From NCBI GenBank assembly GCA_963788305.1, contig CAWBGK010000018.1:1-64000 (forward strand): a DNA stretch of 64,000 nt, read 5' to 3'. This stretch comes from UTCFX2 sp963788305. Its GTDB lineage: Bacteria; Chloroflexota; Anaerolineae; Anaerolineales; UBA4823. Each line of letters starts with the position of its first letter. Within the stretch, counting starts at the first letter, position 1. Shown here piece by piece: positions 20,407 to 32,529 of this stretch. Made by a program: the position numbers and the translations under genes. The notes under the pieces are model-generated. The model made no database searches. It saw only the letters and a list, made by a program, of their open reading frames with translations, and was not told where the DNA came from.

Positions 20407-21778
20407 TCAGGCTCCATCGTGGCAGGAAGAAATCCTCCCTGACAGTCCAGCACCCAACGAAGCTGCCAGATAAGCCTGCCAGAGGCAGACCAGTGGTACA
20501 AGAGGGAGGACATAGCGCTGCCAGGGAAGTTGAGCCAGAATTGCCACCCCTGCTCCCAGGGCAAATGTCACTGCCAGAAGGATCAGGATCGCCCTGCGCC
20601 GGTTGGAGTTTACCTTCCGGATTTCCACCACTGCGAGCGTGATCCCTGCCAATGCTGCAGCGAACATCAACCCTCCGAACGAAAAACCGCGGAACAGCTG
20701 ATTTCCAGGGATGCTCAGATAGGCTTCCTCCAAATGGTTGATTTGAGATGAATAATTTTCGCTTTCGGCAAAGGTAGGCGGGGTCATGAACAGGTGCGCG
20801 ATCATGCCTGCCAGCCTGCGGGAAAAATCCTTTCCAAAGCCTTCTTCAGCATCAACCTGATGGTCAGCCTTCATCCGGTCGAGCAGGTCCAGCCTCTCTT
20901 TCCAGGCGGTATGGGCAGATTGGATGGGCTCTCTCCAGAAGACCGGGTTCAAGGAAAGCACAACCAGCGTGAAGACGACGATCATCTGCGCCCAATTTCC
21001 GAAGGCTCGAATCAAGGTCGGTTTTTCCTGCGAGGAGTTTGAATGGACGGCTGGCAGCGTAGCTGCAAACATTCCAACAGGGAGGAGGGCGATGGCGGTG
21101 TGCTTGGCACACACGGCAAAGCCCAACGCCAGGCCGGCCAGCCATGGTCGTCGACCGGCATCCAGAAAGGACCAGGTCGCTGCTAATAAGCCAAAAGTCA
21201 AGACGGCTTCGGCCATCGCCCTACGGGTGTGGAGCAGCACGCAGTGCATTCAACCCGAAGAAAACCATAGCCAGGATCCCGGCAGCCTGGCTGTGCAACC
21301 TTTTCCCGATAGAGCTAATCAGGATCAGGTCGAGCGGGAACAGCGATGCCAGCAGGAAACGGCCGATATGGAGCAGGCGATCGTCCGGCAGCGCCGCCGG
21401 CAGCCTGGTTTTCCTGCCAGGTCATCATCCAATCCCAATCCGACTGCAATCCATTTTGTCTTGAAACAACCCGCGCCAGCCCGAGCAGATAGCGTGTCAG
21501 CGGGGCGTCGATCAGCCTGTAATGCTGGGCGAGGTCCGTGGGAGTTCCCTGAATTCCAGGAGATAGCCAGCGGGTTGCTCAGGAAAAGCTCGAAATCTGC
21601 GCTCATCCAGAGATAAGTGGACTCGTCAGGGTGAAAAGGAACTTTTGGGATGCCCCAGAGATAAAAAGCCGACAACAGTATCCCAAGAGTTCAAAGAAGC
21701 CAGGCAGGTCCGGGAGAGGCGTATACGTCCGGATAATACTCTTCCCCGCGAGGCAGACTCCCTTTTTTGGAGTCTCAC
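20407..21778 (-). CDS. Multipass glycosyltransferase (GT39/PMT-like), several frameshifts
   Basis: About 455 residues, reconstructed across breaks near 21680, 21500-21560, 21405 and 21245. The first periplasmic loop has the acidic PKVPFHPDESTYLWM segment typical of GT39/PMT-type enzymes, which use polyprenyl-phosphate sugars. Ten or so membrane helices follow, ending in QLPWQRYVLPLVPLVCLWQAY. The start is uncertain. I propose the GTG at 21778, which overlaps the upstream stop as GTGA, an arrangement also seen at 62978. It is downstream of and co-directional with another transferase. Predicted to add sugars to lipid or protein on the outer face of the membrane; substrate unknown. Confidence 0.6.
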
Positions 21779-23397
21779 GGTTGGTTCCGTTCAAGGATCA
21801 GCATCCCATCGCTGCCGTAGATATCCGTCGGGATTTTTTGGCGTGGAAGGTATTGCTCTTGAAAGCGCGGGTCAGGGAGAAGGCATTTTCGGCCGTAGAC
21901 CTCCAGGATGACGATGGTATCGGGCAGAGAGTCCAGGATCAGCTCGGGTGGGATCGCGTAGTTGATCTGATAGCATTCGGCGTCGAGCGGGTAGAATTGT
22001 GATGAGCGGGGCGAGTTCAATCCGACAGTATCGACGATCTGCATCCCGCTGTAATAACCGAGCACCCCAACATCGCCTGCGGCGAGGTTAAGTCATGCTT
22101 TTGTCAGCCCCCCTTGCAGTGGCAGTGATTTCATCTGCAGCCTGACGGTAAAGCAGCTCCAGTCGGTACCAGGCCATTTCGGGCGCCGGGCGGTCGATGC
22201 CGTGATCGGGGTGAAGCCGCCAGTCCTTCAGGCAAAACAGAAAAGGTGCGAGGATCACGCAGCAGACCAGGGTAGCCTGGGTTATGGCACTGCCTCTGAG
22301 CCAGCCTCTGGAGCTCAGCCCATTTGACAGACTGAGCACCACCGCCTCAACACCTCCCAGGATGAACAGAGTATAAAACGGGAGCGGAGGTGTCAGATAC
22401 CAGCGAAATATCAGCGGATTGGCCAGGGCGAAAACGGCAAAATAAAGCCAGGGATATACCGCTAAAGGCCAGGACCTGGGATCCAAGCGTAGTGATTTGA
22501 GTGTGCCGGCGAGGAAAAGAAAAGGATGCAGCGCCATCCCGATCCCAATCCAGGCAATCCCGAAGGTCAGGTGCTCCATGAACGGCGTGCTGTAGTGCTG
22601 AAGCAGCCGAACGAGTCCCTTCTTCCGGGCGCAGGTGGTAGGCGAGCGTTTTTGCCGCCACAGAGTGAGGGGATCACGCTCCCGAAATATCCGGTTGCGA
22701 ACAGGAACCACGCCAGCGTCGGCGCACCGAAGCAGACCAGCTCTGGGATCAGCTCCCCGAATCGCAGACTGACCTTCTCTGCGAAGCTTCGCAAGCTCCC
22801 AAAACCGGTCAATGATCAAGAGCCCGACCAGGATCAGCGCATCAGGGCGGGTAAGGAGTCGCCAGCGCGCCAAGCAGCGCAGTTTGAGAGCGCCGTCTCT
22901 CGATGTGGCAGATTGCAGCTCCGCTTAGGAGCAGCACGTAGACGCTGGTTTCCAACCCACCGATAGCAAACGTAACGCTGAACGGAGCCACTGCCCAGGC
23001 CAGCGCCGCACCAAAACCAGCAAAACCAACCCCCAGCCGTTTTCCCATCCGGATCAACAGCAGGCAAACCGCTGCGTCCGCAAGCGCGTTTATAGCCATT
23101 GCGATTTGCGGATAGGGGGGATCGGCGTCAGGACCCCCGGTCAGCAGCCCACCAGAAGCCATCAAGATCGTGTACAACGGGGTTGTCGTCCCCATCACAC
23201 GCTCGCCCGGATTGTACACAAAACCGTTTCCCGAGATCAGGTTGCGGGCGTAGCGGAAGGTGATGTAGGAATCTGTCGATCGTACGCGGCCCGGGCAGCA
23301 GGCGAGCTGCGATCGCCAGCAGGAAGATCGCCACCTGTGCCAGATTTTGAAGCTGCGAGATTGTTTTTGAGGTCTTCACTGCAGCGGACATCGGCAT
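21775..23397 (-). CDS. Multipass glycosyltransferase-like protein, about five frameshifts
   Basis: About 540 residues. N-terminal helix IFLLAIAARLLPGPRTIDDSY-like, followed by VYNPGERVMGTTTPLYT, a strongly conserved first-loop pattern in Chloroflexota transferases. Breaks occur near 23250, 22860, 22760, 22640 and 22080, and each alternative frame resumes the family pattern (GAPTLAWFLFATGYFG, YHLRPEEGLVRLLQH). The C-terminal soluble part has GVLGYYSGMQIVDTVGLNSP, the usual ending of this group. The start is the ATG at 23397 (or 23391), 10-16 bases after the predicted transcription start of a near-consensus promoter. Likely a GT39/GT83-like enzyme; donor and acceptor unknown. Confidence 0.65.
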
Positions 23398-23413
23398 GAT
23401 AGTTTCCAGGCTT

Positions 23414-23442
23414 ATCATAAGAGAACGCAGAGGAGGTGTCAA
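23414..23442 (-). promoter_or_regulatory. Near-consensus sigma-70 promoter
   Basis: Minus-strand TTGACA (23442-23437) and TATGAT (23419-23414) with exactly 17 bases between. Transcription should begin near 23407, very close to the ATG at 23397. It shows that an apparent TTG start at 23442 is part of the -35 element. Confidence 0.8.
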
Positions 23443-23501
23443 CCGATTATTGCAGTTTTGTAATCAATGAGCAGAATAAAACCAGCTAAAATCGCATCGG
23501 A

Positions 23502-25176
23502 ATGAAGTACGCCTCAAAAACAGCAGAAAAACCATTTTTTTGGCTCGGTACCGCGCTGGTGATTGCAGCAGGGTTGAAAGCCTGGCTCGTGCTGGGCGGG
23601 TGGATGCCGTTCAACTCGGATGAAGCTGTGGTCGCGCTGATGGCCAGGCACATCCTGAGGGGAGATCGGCCCGCTTTTTTCTACGGTCAGGCTTATATGG
23701 GCAGCCTGGACGCGTTCTTTGTGGCCGGAGCGTTTGCGATTTTTGGCGAGTACGTCTGGGCGATCCGGCTGGTCCAGTCCTTGCTATTCCTGGCTTTCCT
23801 GGTCACAACGGCATTCCTGGGCCGAACGATTTTTGGAAGCTGGGCGCTCGGGGCTCTCGCCGCGTTGCTGCTGGCGGTGCCACCTGTCAACCTGGCGCTC
23901 TATACAGACGGTCTCGCTCGGCGGGTATGGGGAAGCGATGTTGATCGGCAACCTGATCCTGCTGGCCGCGTTGAGCCTTTATCGAAGCTGGATGAAGAGC
24001 GGTTTTCCCGGCGCCTGGTTGAGCTGGGTATCGCTTGGATTCTTTTGCGGTTTGGGATTTTGGTCTTTCGGGTTTACCCTGGTTTACGCCGTCCCTGCCT
24101 GGATATTCTTGGGATGGAATGTTCGCCGTTTCAAACCATTTAAAAAAGCTGGTCTGATATGGGTGATGTCATTGATCGGTGCGCTGGTTGGCTCGCTGCC
24201 CTGGTGGTTCCATGCAATCCAGGAAGGTCCGGCTAAACTGCTTGGAGAGCTTGGCGGCGGCGCGATCGCTGGAGTCGAAGGTCTTGGCTGGCTCAGCCAG
24301 ACCCTTCAGCACATATTCAATTTTATACTCTTTGGGCTGACGGCTGCCATCGGCCTGCGCCCGCCCTGGGATCTGGTCTGGCTTGGTGGATTGCTGGCGC
24401 CGTTGGCCCTGGCCTTCTGGCTCGGCGTCATGGTATGGATCTTTCGCGGCTCATCGAGATTTACCGCAGCAAAAAGGCGCCGATTCTGCTGCGTTCGAAG
24501 GCAGGTGGCTGCTGACCGGTGTGATGCTGGTGCTCGGGGCTGCTTTTTTGCTGACACCGTTTGGTGCGGATCCCTCGGGACGTTATTTTATCCCACTTGC
24601 CGCGCCTCTGGCGCTTTATGCAGCCGATATGATCGTCGAATTTAAACTTCGTTACGGGATCAGGACGCTCTAGCCTGGTCGGGCTGGTCCTGCTGTTTCA
24701 ATTGACCGGAATCCTTCAATCTGTTTTGAAATATCCACCTGGGATCACCACCCAGTTTTATTCCCCGACCCAGGTGGACCACCGATACGACCAGGCCTTG
24801 ATCGACTTCCTGTTGAAAGAGGGAGAAACACGCGGCTACACCAACTATTGGACAGCTTACCCGCTCGCGTTTCCTCTCCCAGGAACGGTTGATCTTCATC
24901 CCTCGCCTACCGTACCACCTGGATTTGCGATACACCGCTCGTGATGACCGCTATCCTCCGTACACAGGACAGGTGGCGGCAGCCTCGAGGACGGCTTATA
25001 TCACAACCCGGCACCCTGAGCTGGATAGCTATTTACGAGATCAATTTAAATCCCTTGAAATTTCCTATCAGGAGGCTCAGATCGGCGATTATCGGGTTTT
25101 CTACCGTCTTTCTCGACCTGTCCAGCCGGTTCAGATCGGCCTGGGTGGGACCACCTCGCCGATTGCATCTCAATAA
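23502..25176 (+). CDS. Multipass glycosyltransferase (GT39-like), four frameshifts
   Basis: About 558 residues. The opening loop WMPFNSDEAVVALMARHIL and the segment PAFFYGQAYMGSLDAF are typical of GT39-like Chloroflexota proteins, with the Asp/Glu pair as probable catalytic residues. Breaks near 23915, 24470, 24675 and 24880 each restore the family pattern (VSLGGYGEAMLIGN, PFGADPSGRYFIPLAAP). The C-terminal soluble domain contains TRGYTNYWTAYPLAF. TAAAAT at 23487-23492 ends about 10 bases before the ATG, so the message may be leaderless. Divergent from the previous gene. Confidence 0.65.
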
Positions 25177-25193
25177 GGCAGGCGCCTGTGAAC

Positions 25194-26655
25194 ATGAGAC
25201 AGCTGGTCACAGGGATTGGTTTTCTGGCGATTTTTACCATGGCTGCGCGCTTCTCCCTGGACTCGCGACACCTGGTGGCACCTTCGAGCAGGGCAGGAAA
25301 TCCTTGCAAGACGCCAGATCCTCCAAACGGATCCATTTTCATATACCCGCAAAGGCGCCGAGTGGCACTATCCCGGCTGGCTTGTCGAAATCCCTCTGGC
25401 CGCGATATTCAGCATTTCAGGAGCTGGTGGCTTAAATCTTTGGACTGCTGTAATGGTGACGCTGGCTTTTATTTTCGTCTGGCAAACGCTTTCTGGCGGC
25501 GTCTTTTTACGGGCGTTCACGATCATCCTCGCCGCTGCAGCGTCGGGGATTTATTGGGCCGCGCGCCCGTACATGCTCAGCTTTCTGATGGCTGCGGTCT
25601 TCTTGATGATCCTGGAGGTCCTGCCGCTGGTCTGATCCTGGCGACCGTCGCCAGATTAAAGAGATTATTCTGGCTCCCTTTGCTCATGGTCATCTGGGTG
25701 AACAGCCACGGCGGTTTTATCGTCGGTTTTATCCTGCTGGGAATCTACCTGGTCGAAGCGTTGTTTCTGAACATAAGAGCACATATGAAATGTGAGATTC
25801 TGAGATTCAAGATTGCCGATGCTCGTATTGATCAGCCTGTTGTGCCTCTGCGCTGTCTTTCTTAACCCATATGGACCGGAGATGCTGCTGTACCCGTTCA
25901 GGACCATCGGGATCGAAGCACTCAAAGGCTATATACAGGAATGGCAGCCGCCGGATTTCGGCTCTGCGCAGGTAGCCCCATTTTCTGGGTTACTATTATT
26001 GAGCTTTACTGCGCTGGGGGTTTCACGAAAACGGATTTCTCTCTCCGATTTCCTTCTGTTCGCGGTATTCGCCTGCCTGGCTCTCGAAGCTGCCCGCAAC
26101 ATCGCCTTCTTTGCGATCGTCGCCCCGGCGGTGATTACCCGACACCTGGCTCCTGTGACTGCTGCGCTGGCAAGGCAGTACGGAATTCGCCCGGGCGGCG
26201 ATCAAGAGAGTCGGATCGAACGATCCATCAATTTGCTCCTGCTCGTCATGCTATCCTTCGCAGGATGCTTCAGAACCCTTTCAGTGCTTCCGACAAAAGC
26301 AAACTCAGCCGAAATTACAAAATCGATGCCCGTTGATGCAGTGGAGTGGATTCGTTCAGCTCGTCCGGCGGGAAGGATCTTCAACTCATATAATTGGGGC
26401 GGCTACCTTCTCTGGGAACTGCCCGAATATCCGGTCTTCATCGACGGCCGCACCGATCTGTACGATGACGCCCTGGTTAACGAATGGATCCTGGTTGTTC
26501 AGGCAAAACCCGGCTGGCAGGAAGTCCTGGAACGCTGGGAGGTGGGCTGGGTGCTGGTTGAGCCGGGTCTGCCGATCCTCAGTCGGTTGGATGAAATTGG
26601 CTGGCGCCGAGTTTTTGAGGATAATAATTCAGTGGTCATGGTCAAAGGCCAGTGA
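25194..26655 (+). CDS. Multipass membrane protein, glycosyltransferase-like, three frameshifts
   Basis: About 487 residues. The first loop reads SLDSDTWWHLRAGQEIL after correction near 25255, then PFSYTRKGAEWHYPGWL, a combination typical of large Chloroflexota membrane proteins annotated as hypothetical or GT-like. Breaks near 25255, 25630 and 25810. About nine helices are followed by a soluble C-terminus with RIFNSYNWGGYLLWELPEYPV. Start ATG at 25194; a GTG 6 bases earlier is possible. Catalytic residues are not certain, so the enzymatic call is by family resemblance only. Confidence 0.6.
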
Positions 26656-26692
26656 CTGTTTGGTTTGTAAAGAGATTGAAGGCCACAGCTCA

Positions 26693-28853
26693 TCAACCGT
26701 CTATCTGGCTGCAGTCAAAAACCTTTGCAGCCTCATTGCTGAAGGCAGGCGAGATATTCCAGATCCATGAGCGGCGGTCTGCCCAGAGCGGGTCTGCGTT
26801 GAAAAACACCAGCCAGTCGATTTGAAATTGATCGCAAATATTTTGAGCTGCTGCCGGATCAAGCTGCTCACGGAACAGGCTGGAGATAGACGCAAAAGCA
26901 GGGTCAAACAGCGAGTGGGAATCCCAAATATCTTGCTGTTGTGGCGGTCGGCGAGAGCGAGCTGCCGCGCACTGTAAATTCCGGCAAAGATGTTGATATC
27001 CTCGGATGGATTGGTCTGGATGATCGCATCAGCTGGTGTTTGACGATGAATCCATCTGAATGTTTCCCGGATTCGCCTGGTATTTTTTTTCAACAAAGGA
27101 TCAAAATCCTCAAAGGTCAGCTCTGCTCGGTTTTGAGCGAAAACGTGAAAGAACCTCATCAAGACCAGGTCTCCCAAAGTTGAGATGCTGCCGAGGACGA
27201 CCAGGATCAAGACAGCCCACCTGATTTTTGGAGGTTTCGATCCACCCCAATATCTCTCTGGAGATCCTGCAATTTTTTTTCGATAGCTTTCAAACAGGTA
27301 AAAAATATAATCGCTTCCCCAAACGATCAGGACGAATTGAGCGAACATCAGTCCGCGCCAACCCAGGTCGTTATTCCGGATTGCAGATTTGAAAAATGAT
27401 GCAATGATGATGCTGGTTGAGAAAATCGTGAGCTCCAAAAGCGTTTCTCGATCGAGCGGTCGCCGACGTTTGAGAGTCGAAGCAAAGTTATCACCCAGAC
27501 GACCCCATAGAACCCCAGCTCGAGCGCATAAAGAAAAGGGAGTGCGATCAAATTGATGAATCCCACGATCCAGCGGCTCGAAACCCCGCTTTGCTGCAGC
27601 GCGGCGTCGATCCATTCGAAGGACCGGACAGAAAAATCGACCGGCGAGCCTGGATTTAGGTTCGCTCCAGTCAAATCCAAGGCGAAGGGCAGGATCAGGA
27701 TCACTCCCAATACCCCAATTTTCAACAGTGACAGAGCTTCTTTTTTCCACCGACGCTGAAGCACCGATGATTCCCCAAACGAATCAGGATTGAAGCGCTC
27801 ACCAATCCAATCCAGACCGACATGCCGAACGCAGATGCAAGAGCCAGAGAGGCAACCGCAATCAGCGCTCTGGTTTCTCTCTTTGGAATTTGAACCGATA
27901 TTCTTTGGATCAAAAGAAAACTAAACAGCCGCGGCGGTTAACAGCGGCGGTGTGATGCGGCACCCAAAGAACAAGATGAGGCCAGGAATTGACCTGTCCA
28001 GCCTTGTTCCACCAGTCGACCGAAGGAAAAATGACGGTTGGAGGTCTGGATATCGGGTCAGACGATAAATCCAAACTGCCAGAACCACGAGTGCATCCAA
28101 CCCTGAGACAAGCAAGAGACCTAATCCAATTATGGATCGTTTTTGGAAGCGAGGCGTCCCCACATATTTCATCCGAAAGTAGCAATAGACTGCTGCGATC
28201 AATCCAATCCCGGACCAGACCGTGCCGGCAATCACGGCCGAGCGTGCGCTGATCAGGTGTTCGCCCAGCTGGTCAATCAGGCTGGTCAGGATGAACCAGA
28301 AGTAGTAATAATAAATCTCCAGCGGGTAGCCCGGGTAAAATGAAGGATTTATTGGGGGAAGGCCAGTCCGTGTAATCGCATCGGTCACACTGATGTTTTT
28401 TGCATAATCGTAAGAAATCGTGCTGACGAACAACCCGGATTTGACTTGCAGGTCAACAAGCGAAAAGAGGATTGCAAATGCAATCAGGCTTATCCCGACG
28501 ATCCAAATTCTGCGAGTTGGATCTTTTTTCGAAACTGGATGACCCGCTATCCGCTGGTGCCCCCTGGATTGCTTGAGGATAATCAAAGCGGAGCCAACCA
28601 CTGATGCAAGCAAGGGGAGCCAATCCAGGTTTGCGAGGCCGCTTCGTATCAGCAGATAAGCGCAGATTGGGACAATCGATACCGATAGCCCAACGCTGAT
28701 GAAGAAACGGGTGATCCAGTGAGATTCGCGAAAAGAGAGCAGGTTCAGCACCCAACCAACCAGGAATCCAGGAAATACCAGGATGATTGGAAAAAGCAGA
28801 ATCCCAAGAAGGCTCTCAGCCAGATCCAGAAGCATGAAGTTATCGATGCTCAT
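26693..28853 (-). CDS. Large multipass membrane protein with YYYYFW and PHHT motifs, several frameshifts
   Basis: About 720 residues. The N-terminus has four helices (LFPIILVFPGFLVGWVLNLL onwards). A loop with NISVTDAITRTGLPPINP and PLEIYYYYFWFIL recalls the Chlor_Arch_YYY (DUF2298) group of Chloroflexota and archaea, though I cannot confirm membership. After a break near 28010 comes SWPHLVLWVPHHTAA, then further helices. The C-terminal soluble domain includes RRIRETFRWIHRQTPADAI and ends QIDWLVFFNADPLW...CSQIDG. Further breaks lie near 27910, 27740, 27430 and 26900. The stop at 26693 comes from the corrected last frame. Probably a membrane transferase; unproven. Confidence 0.55.
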
Positions 28854-28856
28854 CAC

Positions 28857-29240
28857 TTTACCTGTGAATGAACCTGAGGGGAAAGCAGGGTCGTGAAAAA
28901 TTATAACATCCAGTCAAGTACCCCGGATCAGGGCAGCTTTTCCGATTGATAGGGCAGGCTGATGCCTGAGATGTGCACAGATGAAATAACAAAAATGCAA
29001 AAATCAAATCGCGACCTGATCCACCTTATATGGTGCTGGAATAAGGTAAAATCCACGATAAATCAACCTGACAGTCAGAAAAGTGCGGGTACAAACGATC
29101 TTGATAAGGGTCGTATCTGCGCTTATCTGCAGTACCGCAGTTGAAAGGGATTAATTCTTTCGATGTAAAGCTTCCTGTGGTATTGTTAGATTGGTTATTC
29201 ACCGTTTCCTGATTCGCTCGAACTTGAGAGTAACTCATCC
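28857..29240. other. 384-bp divergent intergenic region
   Basis: On the minus strand TGTTATAAT (28900-28908) is an extended -10 for the gene at 28853. No convincing coding frame or hairpin was found in the rest. A short frame at 28962-29144 lacks coding character. Confidence 0.5.
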
Positions 29241-30502
29241 TTGAACACGTCGAGACGCTATCTTTTCATAGGGACTCATGGTCCTTGCGGGGATTTTGCC
29301 CTGGTCGGTCTCACCTGGGTGAATTATCGCTATTCCCAGCAAAGTCCGGGCGGCAGCGATTTCTTGCCTCGCTGGGTTCGGGACGCGCGAGTTTCTTATG
29401 AAAGGAATCAGCCCGTACAGCGATGAGACCACCCAGGAAATCCAGCAGCGCTTTTACGGACGCCTGGCTGAACCGGACGAGGACCAGGTCCTGTTTGTTT
29501 ACCCATTCTATTCGATTTTTATCTTCTCTCCTTTCGCCCTCATTGAGGACTTTACTCTTGCGCGAGCGGTCTGGATGACCGTGCTTGAGGTTGGCATTGT
29601 TCTAATTGCTTTAGGCGGCATTTCTTTGTGCCGCTGGAAGATCTCGTCGTTGATGCTTGGCTTCCTCCTGATTTTTTCATTGTTGAGCTATTACAGCATC
29701 CGACCGTTGATCAATTCGAACGCTTCCGTGCTCGTAGGGCTCTTTGTCGTTGGAGCATTGTTGGCGATACGAGCCGAGCAGGACAGCTGGGCAGGGTTGC
29801 TGCTGGCGCTGGCAACGATTAAACCCCAGGTTGTCCTGCTGTTGATCCTTTTTATCTTGATTTGGAGCTTATCAGAGCGCCGTCATATTCTGTTTTGGAG
29901 CATTCTCGGCAGCCTGGCCCTGATGACCGCGGTCACAAGCCTGCTGATCCCCGATTGGACCTGGCAGAATCTTCGCCAGGTGATGAACTATCCAACTTAC
30001 ACCTTGCCCGGGACACCTGGGGAGATTTTCACCCGCTGGATGCCGGGTGTAGGCCAGCGGTTGGGGTGGGGGCTGTCGATTGTTTTGATCGCGACCCTGA
30101 TCTGGGAATGGCAGCGGGCATTGGGGAAAACCGACCGCTGGTTTCTCTGGGCGGCCTACTTTAACCCTGACCGTGACAACAATGATCGGAATCCGCACGG
30201 CGACGGAGAATTACATCGTATTACTGCCCGTGATGATCCTCATATTTGCGGCATGGGACCAGGAATGGGGTGTTTTTGGAAGAATTATGATCGGAATTAG
30301 CTACAGCCTGCTTCTTTTCGGAGTCTGGTGGGTTTTTCTGGCGACTTTGGAGCGGGGTGTGCAGCCGATCCAGAATTCTCTGCTGTTCTTCCCCTTGCCG
30401 GTATTCCTGTTGATTGGATTATATTGGATCCGATGGTGGGTGCTCCGCCCAGAGCGGCCGCTGCATGATCAGTGGCGCAATCCACGGCGTACGACCCGCT
30501 GA
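29241..30502 (+). CDS. GT87-like (DUF2029) mannosyltransferase-type protein, frameshifts
   Basis: About 420 residues. After correcting indels near 29275-29300 the N-terminus reads as one membrane helix followed by ALVGLTWVNYRYSQQSPGGS and, after a further break near 29385, GISPYSDETTQEIQQRFYG, the signature loop of GT87 polyprenol-phosphate-mannose-dependent transferases. Seven or more helices follow, including SYYSIRPLINSNASVLVGL and LLLALATIKPQVVLL. A last break near 30160 leads to MIGIRTATENYIVLLPVM. The start is probably the TTG at 29241; no clear ribosome-binding site is seen. Likely acts on the outer leaflet. Confidence 0.65.
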
Positions 30503-30547
30503 AGGATAAGCCAGGGACCGGCCCGGGATGTTCAGGATTCGAGATGG

Positions 30548-32529
30548 ATGGGCGGGATGGGTCTGGTGGCAGCCTGGCTGTGGCTGGCTGCAGTCACAGC
30601 TGGTTATTTTGTATTGCACAAACCGGTCACCCCTGAAACTGCAGCAGCCCTTGCCCAGTGCATGTGGCGGACAGCAGCGGCTGCCGCGATCATCTCAATC
30701 TGCGGCGGATTAGGCCGGCGCATAATCCCGAAAACAGCATTTCACCCGCTGGCAGAACGGATGCTTCAAGCCAGTCTTGGGGCTGGCCTGGTCGCCATTG
30801 GTGTTCTGGCTGTTGGCTGGCTGGGTGGTTTTTACTTATGGGTGGCATTGCTGGCGATCGTTTTTCTTGGTTTCCTTTTACGTCGAGAGATTTTTGGCTG
30901 GTGGCAGGGTTGGTCTTCCCTGAGAACGCTCTGGGAGCAAAGCAGCCGGTTCGGGCGCTGCACAGCGGGATTGATATCGATCCTGATTGCCGCTGCTTAT
31001 CTTTCGGCACTGGCTCCACCAATCCAGTTCGACGCTCTGGTCTATCACCTGGCGCTGCCAGAGCATTATCTCGGTGCCCATCGATTTTTCTATGTGCCGG
31101 AATTGATGTTCTGGGGGATGCCGCAGACAGCGGAAATGCTTTATACCTGGGCAGCAGCCCTGGGAGGACTTTCGACTGCTCTGATCCTGGGTTGGATGGC
31201 TGGCCTCGTTGCGCTGGCAGGGGTCGTTGGACTGATCACTCCAGAAGTTCTCAGCTGATGCCGGTTGGGTTGGCGCTGCTGCGCTGCTTTCGGGTTTCAC
31301 GCTTGCCGCAAGCCTTTCCTGGGGCTACACAGAATGGTGGACGATGCTGTTTGGAGCCGCCTTTTTGATGTCGATACTGCTCTGGAACCAATCCGGATCA
31401 CTTTCCCAGGCTGCGCTGGCGGGTTTATTTGCAGGGATGGCGCTTGGAACCAAGTATACAGGTGGGGTGCTGATCCTGTGCGGAATGGCATTCATATTTA
31501 CTTCTCGAGCTGTGCCGTCGGCGAGCCGGTTTAAAGCAGCCTTATGCTTCATCTTTGCAGCTTTGCTCGTTTTCCCCGTGGTTGATCAAGAACATCTGGG
31601 CGACTGGCAGCCCAACATATCCTCTGGTCTTCGCCGCCGGGGCGATGACTCCGATGCGGCTTTCCCTCTATCAGGGCGGGCAGCCCTGGGGGAGCTGGTT
31701 GGATGTGTTGTTCCTGCCATTCAGGCTGACTTTTCTGGGGGTCGAAGGCGCTCCAGGCTACAGCGCATCGATTGGTCCCTTACTGCTGGGTCTTGCGCTT
31801 GCAGCAGGGTTGGGTTGGAGTCACAGAGATCAAAGCGAACGAGAAATAATCCGGCTGGCTGCGATCGTGAGCATATCCGGACTGATGGTGTGGATGGCTG
31901 CGGGCCGGTTCTCTTCCTATCTGCTTCAGGCGCGGCTGTATATCGGGCTCTTTCCAGCCTTTGCTGTGCTTGCTGCAGCCGGGTACGAAGGTCTTGCGCG
32001 TTTCCGCCACAGAGGCAGTGCGGTTCGGAGTGATTGCCGGAGCGGTGGTCATCCTGGCTCTGGGATTGAGCGTTCTGGAAGCAGCAGTCCAGCTTGTTGA
32101 CCAGGGTGGTGCAGCCCAGGCGCTTGGCCGCCGCACGCAGAGTGCATATCTGGACGTTAACCTGGGATGGTTTTCCCCCGCCATGCAAGCAGTCAATCAG
32201 CTTCCGGCGGAGTTAAGGGTGTTGATGCTTTTTGAAGCGCGCAGCCTGTACTGCCTGCCGCCTGCACCCCGGATGAGACGGTGGATCGCTGGCTTAGGGG
32301 AGAGGCATGACGGCGCTGATGCGGAGGCCGGCGAGGAAATCTTACCAGCGCTGGCAGCGCGAGGGGTTCACTCACCTGCTGTTCCACCAAGCCGGAGCCG
32401 AATTCGTTCATAACAATGATCGCGGCTACACCCCGCAGGATTGGACGGAGCTGACAGGCCTGCTGTCCGAATTAGCCAGAATGGGCGGATTTTGGCGATG
32501 CATATCAGCTTTACCGGATTAAGCCATGA
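30548..32529 (+). CDS. Multipass glycosyltransferase-like protein, several frameshifts
   Basis: About 660 residues. A helix-rich N-terminus leads to the loop PIQFDALVYHLALPEHYLGA and FFYVPELMFWGMPQTAEML, characteristic of GT39-like Chloroflexota proteins. Breaks near 31255, 31575, 32010 and 32310 (and probably 32490) each rejoin known patterns, for example SPWLIKNIWATGSPTYPLVF. The C-terminal domain carries MLFEARSLYCLP and FTHLLFHQAGAEFV and ends FGDAYQLYRIKP. The stop TGA at 32527-32529 overlaps the ATG of the next gene, indicating translational coupling. The start could also be 30528 or 30544. Confidence 0.6.

Noticed and set aside
23437..23442. TTG at 23442 as start of the 21.8-23.4 kb transferase
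   Set aside because: These bases are the -35 hexamer of a TTGACA-17-TATGAT promoter, so the start must be downstream at 23397 or 23391.
28962..29144. Possible small protein of 60 residues in the 28.9-29.2 kb gap
   Set aside because: No ribosome-binding site, no recognisable domain, and composition typical of non-coding sequence.
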